A DNA stretch of 64,000 nt. Origin: DATKDF01 sp963752045. GTDB taxonomy: Bacteria > Acidobacteriota > Vicinamibacteria > Vicinamibacterales > SCN-69-37. Position numbers and translations under genes: made by a program. Where the stretch lies: NCBI GenBank assembly GCA_963752045.1, contig CAVVWN010000008.1, positions 1,364,001 to 1,428,000 of the forward strand. The letters are read 5' to 3'. The notes below the pieces were generated by a model. It was not told the origin of the DNA and searched no databases. It was given only the letters and a program-made list of their open reading frames with translations. Shown here in pieces: positions 1 to 14,542 of the stretch (its first letter is position 1; the number at the start of each line of letters is the position of its first letter).

Positions 1-1
1 C

Positions 2-2692
<2,691 letters not shown>

Positions 2693-2735
2693 GCGCTCGA
2701 CACTCAAACGAAAACGGCGCCGGCTGGGAACGTCT

Positions 2736-3605
2736 TCAGGGGGACGGGCGCATGGCGGCCCGGTAAGCCGCAAGCAGCCGGCGTGTCACCGGTCCAGGGA
2801 TGCCGCTCGCAATCGGCCGGCCGTCGACCTGCCTCACAGGCATGATCTCGCGCGTGGTGCTGGTGATGAAGGCTTCCTGCGCCACGGCGATCTCAGCAGG
2901 GCCGAACGACGTCTCCGCCGCGGCCAGACCGAGGCCCTCGGCCAGCTCCAGCACGAACGCACGGGTGATGCCGGGCAGCAGCCCGGCGTCGAGCGGCGGC
3001 GTGACGAGCGTGCCATCCGGGCGAACCAGGAAGAAGTTCGACTGCGAGCACTCCGTCACGGCCCCGTCGTGGTTGAGCATGAGGGCCTCGTCGGCGCCGC
3101 GCCGGATCGCCTCCTGCATGGCGAGCGCGTTGTTGAGCAGGTTGTTGGACTTGATGCGCGGATTGAGCGCATCGGGGTGGTTCCGGCGCACGCTGACGAG
3201 CGCGACGTCGACGCCCCGGTCGAAGAGCACATCGGCTGGTTCCGGAAACCCCTTGACGATGATCACGAGAGACGGCGTCGGGCACGCAGCCGGGTCGTAC
3301 GTCAACTCGCCGACGCCGCGCGTGAGCAGCATGCGGATGTAGAGCTCGTCCGGCTCATCGTGCGCCGCCATCGTGGCCGCGACCTCGGCGTGCAAGCCGG
3401 CGTCGTCGAGCGGAACGGGCAAGGCCATCAGCGCGGCCGAACGCCGCAGCCGGGCCATGTGACGCTCGAAGAGGCCGGGCCGACGGCCGTAGGTCCGGAG
3501 CGTTTCGTACACGCCCTCGCCGTAGAGGAAACCGTGATCGAAGACCGGAATGACCGCTCGTGCCGCGTCTGTAATCGTGCCGTTGACCGAGACCGTTGCG
3601 CGCAT
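2736..3605 (-). CDS. Class IV PLP aminotransferase (branched-chain / D-amino acid / aminodeoxychorismate lyase family)
   Basis: A 289-residue fold-type IV PLP enzyme. The start is ATG at 3605 (MRATVSVNG), which matches the usual N-terminus; a longer frame upstream would run into the divergent nnr gene and is ignored. Visible signatures are FDHGFLYGEGVYETLR near the N-terminus, the PLP lysine in NPRIKSNNLLNN, and the family motif EALMLNHDGAVTECSQSNFF. Length and motifs fit IlvE-like branched-chain aminotransferases, D-alanine transaminases and PabC equally well, and I cannot choose between them from sequence alone. No pabA/pabB or ilv genes are adjacent. It is transcribed divergently from nnr with about 78 bases between the starts. 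Confidence 0.88.
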   Translation of the reverse strand: MRATVSVNGTITDAARAVIPVFDHGFLYGEGVYETLRTYGRRPGLFERHMARLRRSAALMALPVPLDDAGLHAEVAATMAAHDEPDELYIRMLLTRGVGELTYDPAACPTPSLVIIVKGFPEPADVLFDRGVDVALVSVRRNHPDALNPRIKSNNLLNNALAMQEAIRRGADEALMLNHDGAVTECSQSNFFLVRPDGTLVTPPLDAGLLPGITRAFVLELAEGLGLAAAETSFGPAEIAVAQEAFITSTTREIMPVRQVDGRPIASGIPGPVTRRLLAAYRAAMRPSP

Positions 3606-3683
3606 TGAGCTCCGCCTGCTCGGAGGTTGCGCGAGTCTAGCACAAGAGGTACGCTCGGGCCTGGAGCCTCGCGGCTCGTCCTC

Positions 3684-5259
3684 ATGCGCGTGTTCACCAG
3701 CCAGCAGATGCAGGAAGCCGACCGGCGAACGGTCGAAGACGTCGGCATCCCGGCCGCTGTCCTCATGGAGAACGCCGGCCGGCAAGTGGTGTCGGCCATG
3801 GAAGCGAGCTTCGATGTCGCTCGATGCGATTCGCGTGGCCGTCGTCTGCGGCAGAGGCAACAACGGCGGCGACGGGTTCGTGGTCGCGCGGACGCTGTTC
3901 GAGCGGGGCGTCAGCATCGGCGTCTACCTCATCGGGCGCGCCGATGAGGTCAGAGGCGATGCCCGGCGCAATCTCGAGGCGCTGCAGGCGCTCGGTATCG
4001 ACGTCGTCGAAGCTGGAGACGCCACGGCGTGGGAACTGCACGGCGCGGACGTGCTCGCCGCCGACGTCATTGTCGACGCGCTCTTCGGCACGGGCCTCCA
4101 GGGGCCCCTCTCCGGCCTGGTCGAGACCATCGTGGAGGACATCAACGCGTCGACGTGTCCCGTGGTCGCGATCGACCTGCCGAGCGGGCTGCTCGCGGAC
4201 CGGACGGACGTGCCTGGTCCGGCCATCGATGCGACGCTCACGGTGACGCTCGGCGCGCCGAAGTTGCCGCTCGTCCTGCCTCCAGCCGAAGCGCTCGTCG
4301 GCAACCTCGTCATCGCCGAGATCGGCATTCCGGCATCGGTGCTGGAGAACGTCAGCGGACCGCGTGTCGAGTTGCTCACGAAAGAGTCCATGGCCGGGCT
4401 TGTCTCTCCCCGGGCGCCCGATTCGCACAAGGGTGACTACGGCCGCGTCCTGGTCGTGGCCGGCTCACCGGGCAAGACCGGCGCCGCCGTGCTGGCAGGC
4501 GTCGCGGCGCTGCGGTCGGGTGCCGGCCTCGTGACGGTGGCCACACCCGCGTCCTGCGTGCCGCAGGTGGCGGCTGGCCGCATGGAGCTGATGACGCTGG
4601 CCCTCGCCGAAGGTGCCGACGGGGCCGTCACAGCGAGCGCTGCCGACCAGGTGCTGAACTTCGGAGCGGACATCATCGCGATCGGGCCTGGCCTCGGGCT
4701 TGGACGGGACACCCGCGCCTTTGTGCATGCGATCGTCGAGCGCGCCGGCATCCCCGTCGTCGTCGACGCCGACGCCATCACGGCGTTCGAGGGGCAGGCC
4801 GGTCGGCTCACCGGCCGCGACGGCGTCGACCTCATTCTCACGCCGCATCCGGGCGAGATGGCCAGGCTCGTAGGCGTGACCGTCGACACCGTGCAGGAGA
4901 ATCGCCTCGATGTCGCACGGTCGTTTGCGGCCGACCACCACGTCCATGTCGTCCTGAAGGGGTATCGCACCATCGTGGCGGCGCCTGACGGACGGGCCGC
5001 GATCAATCTGACCGGCAATCCGGGAATGGCCACGGCCGGCTGTGGCGACGTGCTCACGGGCATGATCGCCGGGTGGTTCGGGCAGTTGCTCGATGCCGAC
5101 GGCGCCGCCAGGCTGGCGGTGTTCCTGCACGGCCTGGCGGGGGACCTGGCCGACGCAGACGAGGGAGAAGTGGCGATGATCGCCGGCGACGTCCTCGACA
5201 GGCTGGGCGATGCGGTGGCGGATCTGACGGGCCGCAAGCCCCGGCCAACCGCTCCATGA
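3684..5259 (+). CDS. nnr: Bifunctional NAD(P)H-hydrate epimerase / ADP-dependent NAD(P)H-hydrate dehydratase, with frameshift
   Basis: Repairs hydrated NAD(P)H: an N-terminal YjeF_N epimerase domain and a C-terminal ribokinase-like dehydratase. The N-terminal part starts at ATG 3684 (MRVFTSQQMQEADRRT, then MENAGRQVVSAMEASFD) in one frame; from about 3815 the rest is in the next frame (SLDAIRVAVVCGRGNNGGDGF and onward). One surplus base near 3801-3830 accounts for this; dropping a G in the GATGTCGCTC stretch restores one reading frame of about 524 codons. The dehydratase has SHKGDYGRVLVVAG and the active-site GNPGMATAGCGDVLTGM. A start at ATG 3814 would lose the first part of the epimerase domain. 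The stop overlaps the tsaE start as ATGA. A sequencing indel is the likeliest cause. Confidence 0.88.
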
Positions 5260-5672
5260 CCGTCACGCTGACATCTTCGGAACCCGAGACGGCAGCCGTG
5301 GCGCGTGCGCTGGCGGCGCGACTCGGGCCCGGCTCGCTCGTTCTCATCGAGGGGCCGCTTGGAGCGGGGAAGACGGCTTTCGTGCGGGGGCTCGCCGGCG
5401 GGTTGGGCTGCAACGAGGCGGACGTCACGAGTCCGACGTTCACGCTCGTGCAGGAGTACCCGGGGCGTGTGGTCCTGCAGCACGTCGACTTGTATCGGCT
5501 GGCGCCGCGCGAGGTGGAGGATCTGGCGCTCGACGAGCTCCTCGGCGAGGGCGTCGTCGCCGTCGAATGGCCGGACCGCTGGCAGGATCAGCCTGCCGAC
5601 GCCGTCCGTGTGGTCATTGAGCCGCTCGAGGGGGACGCGCGCCGGATCGCCGTGTCGGGGCTCGACGGCTGA
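5256..5672 (+). CDS. tsaE: tRNA threonylcarbamoyladenosine biosynthesis protein TsaE (P-loop ATPase)
   Basis: A 138-residue ATPase that works with TsaB and TsaD to make the t6A modification at position 37 of ANN-decoding tRNAs. The P-loop GPLGAGKTAFVRGLA follows LVLIE; the family motifs SPTFTLVQEY, HVDLYRL and VVAVEWPDR are all seen in order. Start ATG 5256 shares bases with the nnr stop (ATGA), so translational coupling with nnr is likely; nnr-tsaE adjacency is common in bacteria. It converges on guaB with only eight bases between the stops. Confidence 0.95.
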   Translation: MTVTLTSSEPETAAVARALAARLGPGSLVLIEGPLGAGKTAFVRGLAGGLGCNEADVTSPTFTLVQEYPGRVVLQHVDLYRLAPREVEDLALDELLGEGVVAVEWPDRWQDQPADAVRVVIEPLEGDARRIAVSGLDG

Positions 5673-5680
5673 AGTTGGCG

Positions 5681-7201
5681 CTACTCCACGCGGTAGTTCG
5701 GCGCTTCCTTCGTGATGATCACGTCGTGCACGTGACCCTCACGCACACCGGCAGACGTGACGCGGAGCAGTTCGGCGTGCTGCTGGAGTGCCTGGATGTC
5801 GGCGCAGCCGCAATACCCCATTCCGGCGCGCAGGCCGCCCACCAACTGGTGAATCATCGCGGCGACCGAGCCCTTGTGGGCGACCCGGCCCTCGATGCCC
5901 TCCGGTACCAGCTTCTCCGAGCCGTCCCCGCTCTCGAGATCGAACTCGTCTTGAAAATACCGATCGCGGCTGCCGCGCCGCATGGCGCCGAGCGAACCCA
6001 TGCCCCGGTATTCCTTGAAGCTGCGCCCCTGATAGAGGATCAGCTCGCCCGGGCTCTCGTCGGTGCCGGCAAAGAGGCTGCCGATCATCGTCGCGCTCGC
6101 GCCGACGGCGATGGCTTTCGTGATGTCGCCGGAATAGCGGATGCCGCCGTCGGCGATGACGGGCACGTCGTGCTGGAGGGCCTCGCGGGCGCAGGCCGAC
6201 ACGGCCGTGATCATGGGCACGCCGATGCCGGCGACGACCCGGGTGGTGCAGATGGAGCCCGCGCCGATGCCGACCTTGACCGCGTCGACGCCCCTCTCGA
6301 TGAGTGATCGCGTGGCACCGGCGGTCGCGACGTTTCCCGCAATGAGATCGACGTCCGGATGCCGCTCCCGCAAGGTGGCCACCATGTCGAGGACGCCCTT
6401 GGAATGTCCGTGGGCGGTATCGACCACGAGGACGTCGACGTGCGCGTCGACCAGGGCCTGTGCGCGCTCGAGCGTGTCGCGGCTGACGCCGACCGCGGCG
6501 CCGACGCGCAGCCGGCCGAGGGCGTCCTTGCAGGCATTGGGGTATTTGATCAGCTTCTGGATGTCCTTGACGGTGATGAGCCCTTTGAGGCGGAAGTCCG
6601 CGTCGACGACCAGCAGCTTCTCGACCTTGTGCTGGTGGAACATCTCCCGGGCCTGGTCGAGGGTGGTGCCGACGGGAACGGTGACCAGATCGTCTTTGGT
6701 CATCACCTCGGCAATCGGCCGGTCGGTGCTTGTCTCGAAGCGGAGGTCGCGGTTCGTCAGGATGCCGACGAGCCGGCCCTCCTTGCTGCCATCGGCGGTG
6801 ATCGGCACGCCGCTGATGCGGAAGCGCTTCATCAGGTCCAGCGCCTCATAGATGCGGTGATTGGGCGACAGCGTGATCGGATTGACGATCATGCCGCTCT
6901 CCGACCGCTTCACCCGGTCGATCTCCTGGGCCTGCTCTTCGACACTCAGGTTCTTGTGCACGATCCCGAGGCCACCCTGCTGGGCCATCGCGATGGCCAG
7001 CCGGCTTTCGGTCACCGTGTCCATGGCCGAGCTGAGGATCGGCACGTTCAGATGGATGCGCCGGCTCAGCCGGGACCGGACGTCGACCCTGCTCGGCAGC
7101 ACGTCCGACTGGCGCGGCACGAGGAGGATGTCGTCGAACGTCAGAGCTTCGGTCAAACCCGCCGCAACCTGCGCTGCGGCTCCCAGGCGGTCACTCGTCA
7201 T
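5681..7201 (-). CDS. guaB: Inosine-5'-monophosphate dehydrogenase
   Basis: Catalyses NAD-dependent oxidation of IMP to XMP, the committed step to guanine nucleotides. 506 residues, a normal length. The start is ATG 7201 (MTSDRLGAAAQ), just after the secA stop; the frame stays open upstream antiparallel to secA coding sequence but without homology. It has the N-terminal ALTFDDILLVP, a tandem CBS (Bateman) module between the halves of the barrel (LMKRFRISGVPIT to KLLVVDADFRLKGLITV), the catalytic-loop cysteine in GIGAGSICTTR, the GGIRYSGDITKAIAVGA phosphate site and the flap SLGAMRRGSRDRYFQ. Six bases separate it from secA, so it is probably cotranscribed. Confidence 0.97.
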   Translation of the reverse strand: MTSDRLGAAAQVAAGLTEALTFDDILLVPRQSDVLPSRVDVRSRLSRRIHLNVPILSSAMDTVTESRLAIAMAQQGGLGIVHKNLSVEEQAQEIDRVKRSESGMIVNPITLSPNHRIYEALDLMKRFRISGVPITADGSKEGRLVGILTNRDLRFETSTDRPIAEVMTKDDLVTVPVGTTLDQAREMFHQHKVEKLLVVDADFRLKGLITVKDIQKLIKYPNACKDALGRLRVGAAVGVSRDTLERAQALVDAHVDVLVVDTAHGHSKGVLDMVATLRERHPDVDLIAGNVATAGATRSLIERGVDAVKVGIGAGSICTTRVVAGIGVPMITAVSACAREALQHDVPVIADGGIRYSGDITKAIAVGASATMIGSLFAGTDESPGELILYQGRSFKEYRGMGSLGAMRRGSRDRYFQDEFDLESGDGSEKLVPEGIEGRVAHKGSVAAMIHQLVGGLRAGMGYCGCADIQALQQHAELLRVTSAGVREGHVHDVIITKEAPNYRVE

Positions 7202-7206
7202 CGTCG

Positions 7207-10104
<2,898 letters not shown>

Positions 10105-10263
10105 TCCGCGAGCGCCCGTCTCGGCCGCGACTGGCGACGCTCTGGCCGCGTCCTGCGGGACATGGGCATCCAACGATTCTAGGGAAGGCGCGAAGGCCGG
10201 TCAACTTGCCAGGCGTGCCCGTGCCGGCATGGGCCGGCCGGTCCCTTCGGCCGGGCGCGCCAG

Positions 10264-11163
10264 TCAGGGGCGAGTCAGCAGGCGCAGCGGGTTGATGGGC
10301 GAGCCGTTGAGCAGCACTTCGTAGTGCAGATGCGCGCTGGTGGCTCGTCCCGTGGATCCGACATACCCCAGCAGGTCTCCGCGCTTGACCGCCTGGCCGG
10401 TCCGGACCACGTACGACGAGAGGTGTCCGAACCTGGTCGAGAGGCCGTATCCGTGCTCGAGCAGCACCGACTTGCCGTAGTTGCCGTTGACGCCGGCCAG
10501 TTCGACTTTGCCATCGGCCGGCGCTCGGACCGGCGTGCCGCGGTTGGCCGAAATATCCAGGCCTGGGTGGAAATCCGGCGCGCCCGTGAACGGGTCTTTC
10601 CGATTACCGTAAGCCGACGAAAGCCAGCCGGCAGCCGGCCAGATTGTCGGTGTGGCCCTCGCAAGGGCGTGCTGGTTCTCGAAGTGGGTTCGCACGGAGG
10701 TCAGTCCCGCCTCGAGGGCCGTGAGCACCGACTGCAGCTGCGAGAAGGTCCCTTCCGGAGACGGCGCCGGCGCGGTGACTCGTGCGGCAGGAACTGCCAC
10801 ATCGCCGCCCATGGCACGCGCGCGCACGATGGCCGGCAGCCGGTCTATGGCGCGCTTCGTAGCCGGATCGAGCTCGGCGAGGGACCCCAGCTCGGCCAGG
10901 GCCGTCTGCAGCTCCGCAATCTGATTGGCGAACTCACCAGTCGCGACGAGGTAGCTCTCGTTCTGAACACGGAGGGCTTCGTTTTCGGCTTCGAGGGTCG
11001 CCAACTGCAGTTGACTGGCGCCGCCCACGAGCAGGCCGGCCAGCGCGAACGCCCCAAACGTCCCGACGACCATGCCCGCCAGACCGCGCCGCGACAGCGT
11101 GAGCCTGCGGGTCGTGCCGGCTTTCTGGTTCGCGATGGTGACCGTGTAGCGCGGCGACGGCAT
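10264..11163 (-). CDS. Membrane-anchored M23 family metallopeptidase (LytM/murein hydrolase or activator)
   Basis: A 299-residue protein with a short cytoplasmic N-terminus, one transmembrane segment at about residues 30-50 (GMVVGTFGAFALAGLLVGG), a coiled-coil stretch at about 52-95 (LEAENEALRVQNESY), and a C-terminal M23 LytM domain. The zinc ligands appear intact: the first in PDFHPGLDIS and the last in SAHLHYEVLLNG. That predicts a real peptidoglycan endopeptidase rather than a degenerate EnvC/NlpD-like activator. The coiled coil plus LytM layout resembles the MepM and EnvC type proteins. It lies 60 bases downstream of comM on the same strand; TTGACA stands in that gap but no matching -10 was seen at the right spacing. 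Confidence 0.9.
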   Translation of the reverse strand: MPSPRYTVTIANQKAGTTRRLTLSRRGLAGMVVGTFGAFALAGLLVGGASQLQLATLEAENEALRVQNESYLVATGEFANQIAELQTALAELGSLAELDPATKRAIDRLPAIVRARAMGGDVAVPAARVTAPAPSPEGTFSQLQSVLTALEAGLTSVRTHFENQHALARATPTIWPAAGWLSSAYGNRKDPFTGAPDFHPGLDISANRGTPVRAPADGKVELAGVNGNYGKSVLLEHGYGLSTRFGHLSSYVVRTGQAVKRGDLLGYVGSTGRATSAHLHYEVLLNGSPINPLRLLTRP

Positions 11164-11223
11164 CGGTGTCCTTTATGCGGTGTCCACGACGGGGCGAGTT
11201 ACAACTGTCAAAACTGAAAGAAT

Positions 11224-12780
11224 TTAGCACGAACGGCGGCCTTCTGCCAACATGCTGGGCCCGAGGACCTCGCCCGGGCCCCTGAACTGCATGGCCTCGG
11301 CCACGTGAGCCGGTTCGATGGTCTCGGCCCCGGCCAGGTCCGCGATGGTCCGGGCCACCCGCCTCAGCCGGGTGACCGCTCGGGCACTCAGACCCAGCCG
11401 GCCAACCCCCTTCCGCAGCAGGTCGTCAACGCGGCTATCGGTCGTCCTGCAGGCGGCCTCCAGCGCGCGGCCCACGAGCCGACCGTTCGGACACCCCTGG
11501 CGATCGGCCTGGCGGGCCCTGGCAGCGGCCACTCGGTCCCTGACGGCGGCCGAGGGCTCTGCAGGGCGGGCAGCGCGAAGGTCCCGCCATGGGACGGGCG
11601 GGACCTCGACGGTCAGGTCGAACCGGTCCCGAAGCGGGCCCGACAGGCGCTGCTCGTAGCGAATCGCGGCGCCGGGCGTGCAGCGGCACGCGCGCAACTC
11701 GCTCCCCGCATAGCCGCACGGGCACGGGTTCATGGCCCCGACGAGCATGATGTTGGCTGGAAAGGTCGCCGACCGGCTGGCCCTGGCAATCCGCACGAGA
11801 CCCTCTTCAAGTGGCTGGCGGAGGGTCTCGAGCACATGCCTCCCGAATTCCGGCAGTTCGTCCAGAAAGAGCACGCCATGGTGGGCCAGGCTCAGTTCGC
11901 CGGGCCGCGGCAGGCTCCCGCCCCCAACGAGCGCAACGGTCGAGCAGGTGTGATGGGGTGCCCGGAAGGGTCTCTCCCTGACGAGCCCGCGCCCGGGCTG
12001 CAGCAGGCCGGCCACCGAGTGGATCGTAGTGACCGTCAGGGCCTCGTCGAATGTGAGCGGCGGAAGCAGCCCCGGCAACCGGCGCGCCAACATGGTCTTG
12101 CCCGAGCCGGGCGGCCCCGACAGGAGGAGGTGATGCGCCCCGGCCGCCGCGATCTCCAGGGCTCGGCGAGCGGCCAATTGACCGCGGACGTCGGCCAGGT
12201 CCTCGGCGACAGCCGAAAGGGCCTGCGGAGGACAACCCGCCGGCCGGGATGGCCGGGGCGACGGGTCGCAGAGCACTCTGGCCGCTTCCGCGAGCGACCG
12301 GACGGCATGCACCGCGAGGCCCTCGATGATGCCAGCTTCGTTCAGGTTTTCCAGAGGACACATCAGGGATCGGTTCGCGGCGCGCCGTGCCGCCGCAGCA
12401 ATTGGCAACAGGCCGCGCATGGCGGGGACCGACCCGTCGAGCGAAAGCCCCCCCACAACGGGGTAGGCGGTTGGGGAGCGGTGCGGGAGGCAGCCGGATG
12501 CGGCGAGAATGCCCAAGGCGATGGGCAGGTCAAAGGCGGCTCCCACTTTCCGGACGTCGGCAGGAGCCAGGCTCACGGTCACGCGCTCGGCGGGAAACGG
12601 AAAGCCCGAATTGCGGATGGCGGTTCGGACACGGTCGCGACTTTCGCGAACGATCGTGTCGGGCAGCCCGACCATGATCACGCCTGGCAGGCCGGGAGAG
12701 ACGTCCACCTCGACCAATACGGGAATGGCCTCGATCCCCACGACGGCTGCCGCCGTCAGCTGCGCAAGCATGCTGGCCAT
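11224..12780 (-). CDS. comM: YifB/ComM family Mg-chelatase-like AAA+ ATPase
   Basis: 518-residue AAA+ protein of the ComM family; Vibrio ComM is a hexameric helicase that drives branch migration during natural transformation, and many non-competent bacteria keep a homologue. The N-terminal ChlI-like fold is seen in VEVDVSPGLPGVIMVGLPD and ERVTVSLAPADVRKVGAAFDLP; the AAA+ core has the P-loop GPPGSGKTMLARRLPGLLPP, HHTCSTVALVGGG, the Walker B region HHGVLFLDELPEF, and the zinc-like CPCGYAGSELRACRC. The C-terminal helical domain ends with LSARAVTRLRRVARTIADLAG, as is typical. No competence genes are adjacent. It lies between the transglycosylase and M23 genes on the same strand. Confidence 0.95.
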   Translation of the reverse strand: MASMLAQLTAAAVVGIEAIPVLVEVDVSPGLPGVIMVGLPDTIVRESRDRVRTAIRNSGFPFPAERVTVSLAPADVRKVGAAFDLPIALGILAASGCLPHRSPTAYPVVGGLSLDGSVPAMRGLLPIAAAARRAANRSLMCPLENLNEAGIIEGLAVHAVRSLAEAARVLCDPSPRPSRPAGCPPQALSAVAEDLADVRGQLAARRALEIAAAGAHHLLLSGPPGSGKTMLARRLPGLLPPLTFDEALTVTTIHSVAGLLQPGRGLVRERPFRAPHHTCSTVALVGGGSLPRPGELSLAHHGVLFLDELPEFGRHVLETLRQPLEEGLVRIARASRSATFPANIMLVGAMNPCPCGYAGSELRACRCTPGAAIRYEQRLSGPLRDRFDLTVEVPPVPWRDLRAARPAEPSAAVRDRVAAARARQADRQGCPNGRLVGRALEAACRTTDSRVDDLLRKGVGRLGLSARAVTRLRRVARTIADLAGAETIEPAHVAEAMQFRGPGEVLGPSMLAEGRRSC

Positions 12781-12897
12781 GACGCAAAGTCGGCGCCATG
12801 TCTCACAGCCCGGTCGTCGGCCTGGACGGCATTCGCGTACGCAGAAACTGGGACGTACGCGGACGGCCGCCGCGGCGAAAACTTCAACCCGAGATGG

Positions 12898-14542
12898 CTA
12901 TCGCCGGACGGTCAACTCATCCCCGATGTTGATGCGGTCGGTGGAGAGTTGATTGAGGGACTTGATGGACGAGACGCTCGTGCCGAACATCCGGGCGATG
13001 CGCGACAGCGTGTCGCCGCGCCGAACGCGGTAGACGACCGGCCCGGACGCCTGGGCGGCCTGAGCGGCGGGCGGGCGAGGCAGGGCCGCGGCCGTCCGGC
13101 CAGGAATCATGAGGTTCTGGTTGGGGAAGATGCGGGTGCCTCGCATCTCGTTCACCGACTGGATGTCGGAGACCGAGACACGGTACTTGCGCGCGATCCC
13201 CGACAGGGTGTCGCCCCGCCTGACCGTATAGACGTCGAGCGTCACGAAAAGCGACGGATCGGCCGACGCCAACTGCGTCTCGACGGCCACGGCGGTGCCG
13301 ACCGGAACCTTCAGCGGGTGATCGCCTACCGGCGTCGTGTTGCGTCTCAGTTCCGGGTTGAGCTCGCGCAGCAGCTCGACCGACACGCCCGCCCACTCCG
13401 CGATGATGCGCAGGTCGAGCGCGTTCGGCACGTTCACGGTTTCCCAGGTCAGGGGAGCCGACGGCCCAACGTCGAAGCCGTAGAGCTGGGGATTGCGCGC
13501 GACGATGATGGCCGCGAGCACCATGGGGACGTACTCGCGGGTTTCGCGCGGAAGATATCGGGTCGACTCGGTGAGATCCCAGTAGTCGGTCTTCTTCGCG
13601 CGGGTCATGGCCCGCTGCACGCGACCCGGCCCGGCGTTGTAGCTTGCGAGCGCCAGATTCCAGTCTCCGAAGACGTCATAGAGCGACCGAAGATACCTGG
13701 CCGCCGCGCGCGTCGCTTTCTCGGGATCGGCCCGTTCGTCGACGAACCACGTCTGTTCCAGGCCGTGTTCCTGCGCCGTGCCCAGCATGAACTGCCACAT
13801 GCCGCGCGCGCGGGCCCGCGACAGGGCGTTCGGCTTGAAGGCGCTCTCGACGATTGGCAGAAAGGCGAGCTCGGCCGGTACGCCGGCATCGGCGAGCGCG
13901 CTCCGGATCATCGGCAGGTAGCGCTGGCCTCGGTCGAGGCCTCCCTGCATGAACTCCCTGAGGTTGCCCTGAAACGCTTCGACATACGAGAGCACCTTGG
14001 CGTTGACGTCAATCGGCAACTCGGTCTGGGAGCGGCCGAGGTCGGAGAGCGACCGTCTCCTCGGTCGTCTCGAGGGGCTGCGGACGCTCGAAGGTTGCGG
14101 CGCCGAGCAGCGCGTCGATGGCGGCCGGCTCCGACGGTGACTCGGTGGACCCGTCACCCTCGCGCAGCATCATCAGGTCGAGAGCGCTGATGCGATCGAG
14201 CAGGGCGTCGTAGGCGCCAGCCACTCGGAAGTCCATCCGGGCGCCGCCTGGCAGCCCGAGCAGCAGGTCGACTGCCGCATCGAAGTGCGTGCGTGCCGCC
14301 ACCAGACGTGCCTCCTCGAGGGCCACTTCGCCGGCGAGGAATTCGTCTTCGGCCTGCGCAAGCCGGCTGGCCACCGATTCGGGCACGAGCGGGACGGGCG
14401 TGCCGACCGGGGCGGCCGCCGGCGCGGGCACCGGCAGCTCCGGGGCAGCGACCGGCGCGGTCACCTGGGGCGCGCGCGCCGCGCACCCCCCGAGCAGGAC
14501 GACCAGGCCGAGCGCGACGCCCGGGCGCCCTAACGGGGCCAC
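12898..14542 (-). CDS. mltD: Lipoprotein lytic transglycosylase with LysM repeats (MltD-like), with frameshift
   Basis: Peptidoglycan lytic transglycosylase. GTG 14542 begins a lipoprotein signal with lipobox LGGC, followed by a Pro/Ala linker and a helical region (TFERPQPLETTEETV). There the frame changes, and the next part (SDLGRSQTELPIDVNAKVLS) continues in another frame. One surplus base at about 14040-14060 explains it. The SLT domain has the catalytic glutamate in FLPIVESAFKPNALS, then ARGMWQFM and YNAGPGRVQRA. Two LysM domains follow, the first at YTVRRGDTLSGIARKY and the second at YRVRRGDTLSRIARMF, for glycan binding. This domain order matches MltD. The start overlaps the aldehyde dehydrogenase stop by 13 bases. 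Read as two genes, the first would be a lone lipoprotein fragment and the second would lack export. Confidence 0.87.
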
